DNA of 64,000 bases from Antitrichia curtipendula (taxonomy: Eukaryota > Streptophyta > Bryopsida > Hypnales > Leucodontaceae), in contig OX579636.1 of the NCBI GenBank assembly GCA_951230915.1, positions 34,593,567-34,657,566 on the forward strand, given 5' to 3'. This document shows positions 17,837 through 29,319 of the stretch, one piece after another. Below the pieces are notes generated by a model that made no database searches, had not been told where the DNA came from, and saw nothing but the letters and a program-made list of their open reading frames with translations. Both the position numbers and the translations under genes were made by a program. Positions within the stretch are counted from its first letter, which is position 1. Each line of letters starts with the position of its first letter.

Positions 17837-20800
17837 TTGTACATTCGGGATTGAAATTTCAGAGACAACAAATGAGGATAACGATAAGGTCAATTTGAGC
17901 ACAACAGTGCACCGTAGTGAATACTACGCTGATTTTTATTTGTAACTGTAGCTTGGGATAAGCAAAAAAAAAAAAAAAAAAAAAATCTTTTTCTGGTTGG
18001 GAATTGCTGTCAATGAACTCAAGATAGAATTTGTGATCACTTCCTGTGAGCAGGCATTGAGCTCATTTCCATGTGGACCATCTGGAAAGGAATCAATCAC
18101 CCGAAATCTCCTGTAAATTGCGCAAGGTGTTGGCCACATAAATACGCTAGAACCACACCAATATCTATGACGTGACAACATGGTAATCCTTAGGATCAAC
18201 CATTGATAGCTGTAGGTTTTCTTTTCTCTTTTCTTTTTTCACTTTTTGAGAAAGTGCTAATGGATGGAGATCACATGGAGATCACATGTAATTTGGTGAA
18301 CCATTTGGTTACTTCTTCCGATTTATCAATTTTTGAACCCAAAAAAATCACTTTTCATTCATATTCACGTATTTTTTTCATCTCAATTTAGTGATTTCAT
18401 TTAGAAGTAGAAAAAAATTGGAAAAAAGAAAGAAAACGACTACTTCTATTTAGCAGAAAGTCAAAGATTTATTTTGAAATGGTTGAGTTTGGCCCCCATG
18501 GTGCCAAGAAAAAAAAGAGCTAACTGGAATGTTTTCTTTTAAGCGTCCGCATGGTTTGTTGTCATTTGTGAGTTTGTTGTCACACTAACCATGACTTAAT
18601 ACCTCTTTTTTAACCCTAGAAAGGCACCCAATATATCAACCATGAAATTATCTATTGATTGGATGAATATGATTTGCATTCTTTGCTTTTACATAAACAA
18701 TACAAAACACTCATCAAACACTTTAATTAGTCTTTCATATCCTTACAATATGGAAGACCAAATAATCTTTATTCTACAAGATAATACCCTTTTGTATTCT
18801 TGGAAGATAATTGAACAAGTCATCTCTAGCAAACCCTAATAGATAATCTAGGTAGGGCTTCTCTCGTAGAATAAATATTTTCTTATGATTGGCTAAAATA
18901 TCATCTTGTATTGATTAGTTCAAAATGGTCAAAAATTTAATCACAAAAACATCATTACTTTCCTCTACTAGTATAGTTTTAACACTTCATAAATGTTGTA
19001 TAGTTTGTGTTTATTTCTTCATAAAAAGAATTTAGTTAATAGCAATCTCAGTGTTGTTGAAAAGGTTTGATACCAATTTCATTGATCATATTGGAAGATA
19101 CATACATTCAGAAGGCTCCAAAATCAACCAAAAAAAACATTGCACATGTTCATTGCAACCTATTTGGCAACTTAAGTAAAAAAATTCTTTGCTACTACAA
19201 AATGGTATCCAAATATGACCAAGAGACACAAAATGGTTGCATAGGTCATTTGAGATTAACAATATAAGCTACTTCCTCTATCTCAAAATAAGTGTTTGTA
19301 ACACACAACCTAATAGGTCACTTTTACAATATCAATAGGTAAGATAGGGGTAGGTTTAATTAAAGTAATATAGGGTGTAAACTCAAGTAATAGGTCACTT
19401 TTAAAGCACCCTACCTTACTTCAAGGTTGTTCAGCATGCCCAATTCCCTTTGCTTGAGTTGCTAGAAAGCCTCCGCATGTATTCCCTAAGCCGGAGAGAT
19501 CCACACGGGAAGATCATGTAGAACCACAAAATTTGGACACCACTGACAATCCATCCTTGGGCACATGTTCACTTTTGCCACATTGACACTGAATGCGGAG
19601 GATATAATTATAGTGGCACTAGACATGTTTCAGGCATAATAAGGATACACCCCAAATCACACCCTATCTAAAACCACCATCATTAGTCTTTGTACATCTC
19701 CCAAATCAATATGCAAAACAACTTTAGAACATCTACCAGAAAAGAATTGTAACTTTGACATACAGTATCCAAATGGTGTGTTTCTTGGCACTTTGAAAAC
19801 CCAGCTCCTCTCACTTTGCCAACGAGAAAATCAATGAAAATTTTGACCAGTCTAATAATAATACCAACTACACATAATAGTGCAACAAGTGCATGGGTGG
19901 TGTTTTTTTTGGGGGGGGGGGAACCAACTCTTACTTCCTGTACGAACTCCACTCACAAGAGGAGCACAGCATAAGCTTCAATTAATCAACTGTGATAGCC
20001 TCGTCCAATTTTCAGCAGTATGTACGTACATACGCCATTCAAGATTTTTTTTCTTCTTCCATGGAACCTGCTAAACATGTGACTCGAAGAAAACAAGGAG
20101 TCGCTGCCTCCTACTGACAACGCGACCCCATTCTCCCGCTCACATGTATTCATGTCGATGTACTCAGAAAATGGTCGAGTCACAACTTCTTCTTCTTGAG
20201 GATAATTAACTTAACGGTGCGGCAAAATTCTCGCTTGCTCGCTCGCCAAATTGTCGGCTGAATTTTCAGGGTGAGTTGACAAAAGTCAATCCGTTTGTAT
20301 AATTATGAAGTTCCGGGAGCATAATTGCTGACTTTTAGATTGTGCCGTAATTAGACTACTAGAGTACATACATTAATTTCATAATCAACAGCAAATATTT
20401 TGTGAATCGAAATCGCAAGAAACGCAGCATTGCATAATTGGAAATTGGAAATCTTTGAGTGATATGATTACGGTTAACAAATATATATGCAACAATTTTA
20501 GGTTATGACTTTGTAGGATCATTCAAAACCAAAGTGTGTCCCATACCCTAGGAAATGTAGATTAATATGATATAGTTATGCGGTTTAGTCAAACACAAAG
20601 CTCATTGTCATGTTTGTCAAAGAAATTTGCTCTCGAAAAATTTAGGTTGAAAATGCCTTGACCTTGTAGATCATTAATACGTTGCCAAAAGGGCCTTGGG
20701 AATTAAAATTTGTTGCGTTTTATTCAAATTGGGTGAGTTATTTACAATCAAAAAGTGATTGAATAATAAATATATACTTTATTATGTTCAAACTTCAAAG

Positions 20801-21152
20801 AAAACAAATATGCTGGAATAACACAATTAAAAATTATCATTGTATCATCATAAGATCTGTATTCAACAATACTCTATTTGAAGGCTTGCTGTAGTTGTAG
20901 GGCAGGTTTGGTGGGAAACAACTCTAAAAAACAATGACAATTTTTTGGGGGAAATTATTTTTTTAAAGATTAAATTATTGAATGTAGGTAGAAATAATAT
21001 TTTCAAAAACTTATATATATTTGTCAAAGATGTGCCAAACATGTCCTTATCATACAATAACTTTTGACCTAAACACCACATTTCACAATATTTTTAAAAA
21101 ATATCACTAAATAATATCACTAAAGGAAAAATGCAATTATGAAATAAAATAA
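17837..21152. other. AT-rich intergenic DNA
   Basis: No gene is supported. There is an A-tract at about 17964 and a Stowaway-like end (CTTCCTCTATCTCAAAATAA, about 19272) without a clear partner. A short block near 19378-19420 resembles the GTAAGGTAG element ends. Confidence 0.35.
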
Positions 21153-21169
21153 ATGGGCAATTTAGTTAA

Positions 21170-22181
21170 CCCCTAAAGGACCAAAGTCCCCTCGGGGGGC
21201 ACTTGGGATTTCGGGCAAGGTCATTCAAAGTGGTTTTTTGACCTGATTTTTTGAAACTTTTTGTGTGCGTGTAGCTTCTCACAAGCTTCGCGTACATATA
21301 ATTTTCATCATAATCCGACATGTGTTGTAGAAGTTATGATGTTGTTTACCTCCAAAGCAGTTCGTAGGGCAGCTGTGGCAAAGGAATCGCTGTTTGACTG
21401 TGCAGGGGCAACTGAAATTTTTGGCAAAAGTAGAAGCCACTCTGCCCCCATTATTGAAGCCATCTGTCATGAAAATCAAAAGAGAGAGAAGTACTTGGTT
21501 GGAAACTGTGGGATTACACTAAAACTGAATGAGAACTGCCCGGGAACCTATTGGGAACATCTTGGGTCCCTTTCTACAAGGGCTGCCCACTCTGTAATCT
21601 ATTTTGGTGACTGCTGCGAACTTTGGAAGGTCATAGAAATTAGAGATTTTCACTTTTTTGAGAAATTTTTGTTCCTACTAGTGAAGTCTGAGTATATCTA
21701 TGTATCCACCGTTCGGATTTTCTATATCTCTAAGTATGTGGTGGGAAATTTGATTCGAAAATTCAGTAGTGTATTGCCAATTCTTGGGACATTGTGGCAT
21801 TACAAGAATTTTTGGCATGTGCTCGGGATGTTGGATTGATATGAAAATTGGTATGCATATGACTAACTTCATTACCTATAAGAAAAAAATTTAAACCTAT
21901 GGTGTGTAGTGCAAAAAATTTGAGCACAAGGTGGTCAAAGTCATCTGAAATTCTGGGGCATAGTGGAAAAAAAAAACACTTTTCACTTTGAATGACAATA
22001 TCTCACAATCCGTATGGTCAAATTTGATGAAATTTTTATATCATCCTCTCAAAGAAGTTAAATTTAAGATCCTACGATTACATTTACAAAAAAACTATTT
22101 TTGAAACTTTGTGAATGAGCGCAGCAGAAACGGCAGTTTTCAGTGGTTTCGGAGCCAGAAAATGGCTTGGTCCTTTAGGGG
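21170..22181. mobile_element. TTAA-flanked element (copy A), 1012 bp
   Basis: It begins CCCCTAAAGGACCAAAG and ends in the inverse, CTTGGTCCTTTAGGGG, with TTAA directly outside both ends (21166-21169 and 22182-22185). TTAA target duplication and C-rich ends are features of piggyBac-type elements; that link is inference, since no DDD transposase is seen. Related copies: 37415-38620, 47284-48170, 48277-49224, 60998-61876 and 63346 to the window end. Confidence 0.85.
21261..21839 (+). other. 192-codon ORF inside TTAA element copy A, unrecognised
   Basis: This is the longest uninterrupted frame in any of the TTAA elements here. It is Cys/His-containing near the N-terminus and hydrophobic later. 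It matches no family I recognise and lacks an obvious transposase signature. It could be a captured fragment or chance; expression is unknown. Confidence 0.25.
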
Positions 22182-23033
22182 TTAAAATGGCGGTATTCCA
22201 TGTGCCATTTTCAGAGTGCCCACTCGAAACCATAGAAGCGACATCTAGGACAAAAATAGATTTCAAAGATCTAGGACTGTTGTAGATTTCAGAAGTCTAT
22301 GAATGTTATAGATTTTAGACTGAAATTTTTGAAAAATCTAGGACTTTTATAGATTTCAGATATCTAGAAAAGATATAGATGTCAGAAATCTAAAATAGAT
22401 GTAGATTTCAGACCATTTCAGAGTGCACGGTCTGAACAGTTAAAAGTGCCAAACTAACGGAATACCGCCATTTTAACGAAATTGCCCATATAAATGAAAA
22501 GAAATAAGAATATCAAAATGGAAACCTACCTAGTACAAAGAACGTTCACAATATTTTTTTCAAGTTTTACCACCTATGTTCCTTTACTTCCCATGTCAAC
22601 CTGTTTTTTCCAAGTACCAAGTCTACTTATTTTCTCTATTTTTTACTCTGAATAAAAATTTCATATCTTTTTCCACTAATTTTTTTGCGGACGTTTCCAA
22701 ATTGCAACCACAGTTTTTTCCCAATTCCACCAGTGGCTAAGTAACTTTGAACTAACTTTGAACTTTGTTTTTTCCCAAACATTTTGCTGAGATAGAAGAT
22801 GGAAGGGAAAAAAAAAAAGGCTCCGTCCATACATCTGAATGATTTGCAAAGATCACATCCACAAGTACGATCATTAATCAAATATGATGATCGAATTCTA
22901 CTTGAATGATAACTCACAGACTCATCATTACCGTTGCAGCAACAGCTCATGCATGCCCTCCTGGTGATGAATCGGATATTAATTCTTTCCCACTCCAGCC
23001 AAACTAATTACAGGAGTACACTAATTGGAAATT

Positions 23034-24150
23034 AGTGAGCACCGCCAATCTTGCAAAGTAACTTACCAATTGAGTGAGAGCCCATTCAAGTCATTAAGGG
23101 AATCTCCATTAAGTTCAATAAGAATTTTTGTTTTTTGGTATTCATTTCTTTTGGGGTAATGCCGCTTGCAAAAAAATATCTTCATTGGTGTGATGAAGCT
23201 ATTTAGAAAAAACGAGCAAATGGCAAAAATGTGCTCTGTAAAACATGAATGAAAGCAAATTCGATTTATCCCAAAGTGTGTGGAATATCATCCGTATATT
23301 TCTCCATAGATGGAATTGTTAAAAGAGCAATATCATCCTTATGGGCAATCAAAGCCTTATTAATAGGGCTATTAAGGTACTTATAATCCAATGGGCTAGA
23401 ATGTTGATAGAGCTTTTTAAAGTCTTGCAAAAGCTTTATGTAAAGGCTTACAAAACTAGATTACGTATAGATTTTGATTATAAGCTGCATACGTACCTTG
23501 AAAAGTGCCTAGGTTGTGGTATTTTGTCAATATAGCCCAATAGACTAATTGAAAATTAGCACCGCCAATCTAATGAAGTAACGTACTAATTGAGAGCCCA
23601 TTCAGTCCAAGTCATTCAAACTTGGTGGTGAAACTAGTAGATACTATAGAAATTAACTATAGTACCAACATAGTGGTCTCTAAGGCATTTCCATTAATTT
23701 CAACTGGGGATTTTGCCTTCTAGTGTTTATTTATTTATTTATTTATTTGGGGGGGTGCCGCTTATTGAAAGATATCTTCAATGGTTTGGTGAAGCTATTT
23801 AGAATGAATGAGCAAATGGCAATAATGTGCTAAGGATGAAAATAATTTCTTTACTCAAAAAATCGGTGTGAAATATCATTCCTATATTTTCCTATAGATG
23901 GAATCGTTAAACAAGCAATAGTTTACCATCCTTATGGACAATCAAAGAATTAGAACACTATAGGCTATTTAAGATATTTATAATCCAATGGGGATAAAGT
24001 ATTGGTAGATCTTTTTAAAGCCTTACAAATTTATGTAGGTGAGTACATACATATCACATAAAGGTACCCAAAACTAGGAGAAGTATAGATTTTGATTGCA
24101 AGCCGCACACCTTGAAAAGCGCCCAAGTCATGGTATTTTGCCAATAGTAA
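23034..24150. repeat. direct duplication of a block of about 500 bp
   Basis: The units about 23034-23537 and 23556-24150 share the same order of landmarks: GCACCGCCAATCT, GAGAGCCCATTCA, TGCCGCTT, TGAAGCTATTTAGAA, GAGCAAATGGCAA and CCTTGAAAAG. The second unit carries a (TTTA)n expansion near 23725-23748. The copies are diverged, so the event is not recent. Confidence 0.8.
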
Positions 24151-24330
24151 TCCAGTTGACTTAATTTTGCTCCGCTCCTTAAATAAATAACATCCATTTT
24201 TTCCCATGGGCACAATTCCAAGCGCCACAACAGTGACATTCAAAGGCCTTTAAAATCTAGGACTGGTCTACATTTTGGTATCCATTTCCAAGGCAGTGCA
24301 GTGACTAATTACCCACCAATGCATGTAACA

Positions 24331-24446
24331 ACGTCAATTTCGTTAAAATGGCATATGAAATCCACCACTTTGTCTGAACATCTAGGACTGGTATAGATGT
24401 AAACCCGCCAAAGTTCTGGAATGCCGCCATTTTAATGAAATTCACG
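24331..24446. mobile_element. MITE with AATTTCGTTAAAATGGC ends, uninterrupted copy
   Basis: Inverse ends: AATTTCGTTAAAATGGC on the left, GCCATTTTAATGAAATT on the right. It has the same end sequence as the host at 21153-22489 but with an intact TTAA, and so shows what that site looked like before insertion. Confidence 0.72.
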
Positions 24447-25229
24447 TTTAACCAACAGTTAGTAAGAGGTTTCTTTTGCTCAAGTGAAACCTCAGTTGGG
24501 CAAGCAAGCCAGGCAAGCCAGGCCAGGCCCCCTGAAAATCCCTCAGTTTCTCGAAATAAAACCATGGTCCATCATTTGCCCTGAATTACACAGAAAATCA
24601 CGCACTCAACAAATTCACGGAGCTCGCCCCAGTAGTAGTAAATGTATGATCCAGCAAGCAAGCCACAAGTACCCGCCCCACCACAAGCGGGGAGAATGCC
24701 ACAACAGGCGTGCAGGAAATGTGGTTGAAACAAGAATGATGATCCTCTTGAAGGTTACATGTGGCACACCCAGCCACAGCTGCACCATTCTTGCTCTGCA
24801 ATCCGCAATCAGCAATGCCATACAAAGACCAGAGTACAACTTAACTTCCAATCTTGCATTAACTGCTCCTTCATCTGATCTCCACGCATCTCTTTTCCTG
24901 ATGCCCAACGGATCCCCTGAAACATGCCAATTCATGAAGTGGAGTTCCAGTTACGTTGTTGCCATAGTTGGTGGTGATGTTGCTGCATGTCTGGTTTCAG
25001 AGGTGGGGCTAGCTAGCTAGCTGCCGTGGAAGATTCATTTGGAGGCATATGCGAAGTACTACTAAGTAGTCGGATAGGCAATTGGGACTGTTCATGAAGT
25101 GACATTGGGCGTGACATCCGGAGTTTCGTTTTTTGCATTTGCTTGCTGCTCACTAGTGCACATCGATCGTGGGGGCAGTGACTGTTCAATTTCTAGCTTT
25201 CAGACCAGACGTACGTACTGCTGAGAATT

Positions 25230-25527
25230 CTATTTAACGAAGGCTGAGGAGATTGTGGAAGTCGGACCGATCGAGCGCAGCTGGAGATCATAGAGAGCCA
25301 TGCATGCAGAGTGAAAGGAGAGCGAACTGAAAGTTTCTACTTCGGTTGTTTGTGAAGGATCCGAATTATTTTCAGCAGTGTGTTGCGGCAGTTGAGTTGG
25401 GGAGCTGTGGTTTGATTCAAGCGGATTCCGAATTGAAGTTCCGGAGGATTGGTTTGATTTGCTTGTGTTGGTGATCAGCTGTAGTTTGATCTTGTGCGAA
25501 GGCGATCGGTCGAGCGTTGTAGAGATC
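25230..25527 (+). promoter_or_regulatory. probable 5' leader of the SWEET gene
   Basis: Purine-rich, moderately GC-rich DNA directly before the start codon; an AT-rich TCTATTTAACG at about 25229 could be a core promoter element. The transcription start is not known. Confidence 0.3.
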
Positions 25528-28038
25528 ATGGGTCACGTGGATTTTAAAGTCATTCTTGGGGTGTTGGGTAAAGAACGCTCCACTCTTTCGCACTCTCGAT
25601 CTTGCATTGGAGAATCTGCTTTTTGTGTTCTGTAATATTCTTTGAGGCTCTTGTGATCGAAATCATGCATGAAAAGTCTATTGGGTGTCGAACTTGCTGT
25701 TTGTTTTGTGTCCGTTGACAGTAGTGGTGGCGTCTCTGAAGATGCGGTCAATATGTTCATAAGGCGCATGAGAAACGGAAACATTGCAGCGTAGGATATT
25801 GCACGTCGATCAGTGAATCCATTGGATCGGTCTTCTTTAGAGACTTGTGAGGCGTTTTGGACGATTCTTTAGTGTAATGAGGCTCAGCGTGTTTTGATTG
25901 TGGAAGACAATGCAGAGGACTCTTTCGGTAGAAGGTTAAGTCGTTTTTCAAACTTTTAGCATCAAGTATGATACCAGGGAGTAAAGAAGATCATCCAGTT
26001 TTGGTTAAATAAAATTTAGATGCGTCTTTGAAGCGTAGCCCAAATACTGGTCGCAGTGACGCCGAGAATTTGGTATTTCAAGATTTAAGAAGTGTATTAA
26101 TACATGTCATATGATAATGTAACCGGTTCTTACTTTTGGTGCGGAATGGAACTGAGCCTTCAGAAGTAGGCTCTATTTTGAAGAAGCTGTGATGTCCTTT
26201 TATTTTTGTGTGCGACTCTAATTATCAAGTGCTGTGGGTTTTGAATGTTCAGGAAACATCACAGCGATATGCTTGTTTACGTCGCCCATGTAAGTGTATC
26301 TTCATAAAAGGCAGCAGTTCTTTATTGCATTTCTCAGGAAGGGGTTTTCATGTGTTCATGCAGATTTCACATGGAATATCCAGTTAGCCCATTTTGGTGG
26401 GTAGGACGCATGAATGATGGTACTTAACGGAAAGGGCGTTGTTTTCATTGATATTCAATGATGACAGAAGCTAGAGTTTCTTGGCAGTTTTCTTTCACCT
26501 TTAAATAATTTACTGTATATCTTTGTGCTATTACTGTACTAAGACACCAAGTGCCCAATGAGAAATTTGAGAAGGACAAGTAGTTTGATATTCTTGCGTT
26601 GAAGCTAAGGAAAGCTTTGAAGGTTGAAGCTATGACTAGACATACAAACCAAAAGCTCCAAGGCAAGCTTGAGAGTGATTTGATACACAGTTTGATAAAT
26701 TTGCATTGAAGCTTAGAATGCAATACTAACGGGTTTTTTAATTAATTTACACATGCAGTCCCACTTTCATCAACATCGTGAAGCAGAAGTCTGTGGGAGA
26801 CTACTCCGGCATCCCGTACGTGTGCACTCTGCTCAATTGCCTGCTTTGGGTTGTGTATGGCCTTCCGGTGGTGCAGTTCCAAGTGTTGGTGGTCTCCATT
26901 AATGCAGCTGGCTGTGTTATTGAGGTTACATACCTCGCGTTGTACTTGATGAACGCTCAAAAGAAAATCAAGGTACCTACGTTTTTCACAAGAATAATAC
27001 TACACCTTCATTTTCTCTCCCAGAAGCTCATGGAACCGATATATTTAGAGGTGACCACCAAGCGTTGGATGCATCAGATTCTTAATTTTGACATGTTGAT
27101 TGCGTTCGTCTCACTTGACCACAGATGAAGGTGTTAAAGATATTGCTGCCAGTGATCATCTTTTTCATTGTGGTGACGGTGCTCGTCCTGGAGCTCGTCC
27201 ATGACCACAAGAAGCGCAAGCTTATTATTGGGACTCTCTGTGCTGTTTTCGCAGTGGGGATGTACATTTCTCCCCTTACAGTCATGGTAAATAAATATTA
27301 ACATTTGCTGCTCCCTCTTCTAGTAATTTTTTCGCAAAGCTGCAGTTCGTCTCCATCATTGCCACCACATAATATGAGAGGAACTTTGCCTAGAATGATG
27401 ACTAGCAGTACTTGAGAAGTAAACCAGCTACAATGTTACAATATTTTCACAATTTCTAAATTTACAGGGACACAGGGTCTTGTTGCGTCTCTTGTTGCGT
27501 AGCTGCTTGTTAACGTTACAGACGGTCGTTGTTTCTCTTCCAGAAAATGGTAATCCGGACAAGGAGCGTGAAGTACATGCCATTCTTGCTGTCTCTCTTC
27601 AACTTAATCAATGGCCTCGTGTGGACCGGTTACGCTTTCATTGGCGGCGTCGACATCTTCATTGCTGTAAGTTTTCAAGTTGCCCACAATTATATTCTCC
27701 AGGTTTTCTACGTTTGCAGACACCGCCACATAAATGGGCTCCATTGAGGTTATTTCCATAACCTCTCTTGGCTCAGCCTGTTATGTCTCATGCAAGCCTC
27801 CAATGTTACGTAGTCCGTACTTACAGATTGGCTAACTAAATTCATTACCTTGCAGATTCCGAACGGTCTCGGTGCTCTATCTGGAGTCGCCCAGTTGTCG
27901 CTCTACGCCTTCTACAGAAACGCCACTCCCAGACCAGACATGATTGACACCGACGAGAAAGGCAACCCTGTGAAGTCCGCAAACTCCGTCTTCATCGAAA
28001 TGGAGAAGCCCAAGCATGAAGCTCACGGAGCGCCCTGA
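25528..28038 (+). CDS. SWEET: SWEET-family sugar transporter (MtN3/saliva), 252 aa
   Basis: Uniporter for sugars across the plasma membrane or tonoplast, moving substrate down its gradient. Exons: 25528-25567, 26253-26289, 26759-26972, 27125-27286, 27544-27666, 27856-28038; GT-AG throughout, 759 nt. Six exons with two very short first exons is the usual plant SWEET layout. The protein has two three-helix MtN3 repeats joined by a linker helix (seven segments). Landmarks: GNITA then SPIPTF in helix 1, GDYSGIPYVCTLLNC, SPLTVM, RSVKYMPF and IPNGLG; the family's conserved prolines and the YMPF motif are present. The hydrophilic tail ends in a Lys/Glu-rich segment facing the cytosol. The ATG lies just upstream of DFKVILGVLG, where SWEETs start. 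Which clade and which sugar cannot be told by eye. Confidence 0.95.
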
Positions 28039-29319
28039 CTGAGAGTTGAATTCTCCCTGCCATGGCCTATCATCCATGTCCAAACAGGGAATGACACCGT
28101 TTTGCTCTACACTTTCTTCTTTTAAAAAAAAGACAGTTTGCACCTGCTTAGAAGTTTTAACCATAGTAGACGCTGGAATATACTTCGCTAGATTTGATAA
28201 TGACGGTGAAGGAGACCTTGGATTGCAAATTTTCTTATTGCCTGCGATCTTCTTAAACCACTTGAGGTTTATATCATATATGGATTGTTAATACACTAGT
28301 TTTACTTCATCGTTTGTTTTCGTGATCGCTTCAGCAAGATTGCTTTGAACATATCTGAGGATTTCGTATTGTGAAAGCAGACCCGAGCTATGAGAAATAC
28401 CATGCTGAGTAATTCAATATTGGAAATAACCCCAATAGTTGAATCTTGTTCCATGCTCAATCAAGGTCTAATTAAATTGAGATCATTCCAGTTTGATATC
28501 ATATTTTGGATCTACTTATTGGAATGATTTGGAATGCTTAGAATGGTTTTTTATCAATGAGAATTTCCATAAACGAAGAGATGCAAAGGGGCACTGTCCA
28601 TTATCGCTACACCGCCATTCTGATATTGATCCAATGGCCAAACTAATATATATATTGACCCCTACCGACCCCACTCCTACCCCCACGCATCATACATACT
28701 TAGTCTTGGGGTCTGACAATACACGGGAAGTGCCCCTTAGTTCAATACCCTACGAATTAGCCAGAGATTTTCAACAAGGCTGCGATGTAGTTTTGAAAAC
28801 CCACAGAGGCTATTCCATGTCGGACAATACGGAAGTACTTTAGCCTGCACTAATTTAAAACAGCACTGATTTATATGACTGTAATTACATGGACAAAAGA
28901 AATACTACAGTTTAAGTCCAAGGAACGAATTTGGATTTTCTGAGACAGTACAGATGGCTGAGTTCTTCCACCTGTCTATCAAGTGACCACGCGCAAGATT
29001 CTCACTCAGACGTACTATAATGGGACTAAAGAACAAGTGAAATATAAGCAGAATCACAGCCACTACAACTTCCGAAGCAAGACCTACCCAAAAACAATTC
29101 AACATTCCGCTTCTTGATGAGCAACCTCTATATCAGCAAATAATCAAAGACATCGTCATGATGCAAGCTTCTCATGCACTGGAAACTGATTAAGAAAAGA
29201 CTGTTATACAACACTGCACGATGTGCCTATACATATTACATCTAGATTCGAAACAAAGCTCAAGATAGAACTTCAACCCTCTTACAGTTCAGCAAGATCA
29301 AAGCAGTAGTACAGGGCAA
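28039..29319. other. region between convergent genes
   Basis: It holds the probable 3' UTRs of the SWEET gene (plus) and the small membrane-protein gene (minus). A 116-codon plus-strand ORF at 28493-28843 reads plausibly at its end but matches nothing I recognise; it is left uncalled. Confidence 0.35.

Larger units (their letters stand above)
21153..22489. mobile_element. MITE with ATGGGCAATTT ends, split by a TTAA element
   Basis: Left end: ATGGGCAATTTAGTTAA (21153-21169), resuming after the insertion as TTAAAATGGCGGTATTCC (22182-22199). The right end (22460-22489) is the inverse of the two joined: GGAATACCGCCATTTTAA, then CGAAATTGCCCAT. Without the insert and one TTAA copy the host is about 321 bp. 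Its interior has several variants of TAGATTTCAGA. A solo relative lies at 24331-24446. Confidence 0.82.

Noticed and set aside
19430..19690. Decayed coding region on the minus strand
   Set aside because: Peptides such as VVLHDLPVWIS recall plant retroelement-associated domains, but stops are frequent and no second motif supports it.
24484..25020. 178-codon plus-strand ORF upstream of the SWEET gene
   Set aside because: No domain, low-complexity start, antisense ORFs of similar quality overlap it, and it lies in probable promoter DNA.
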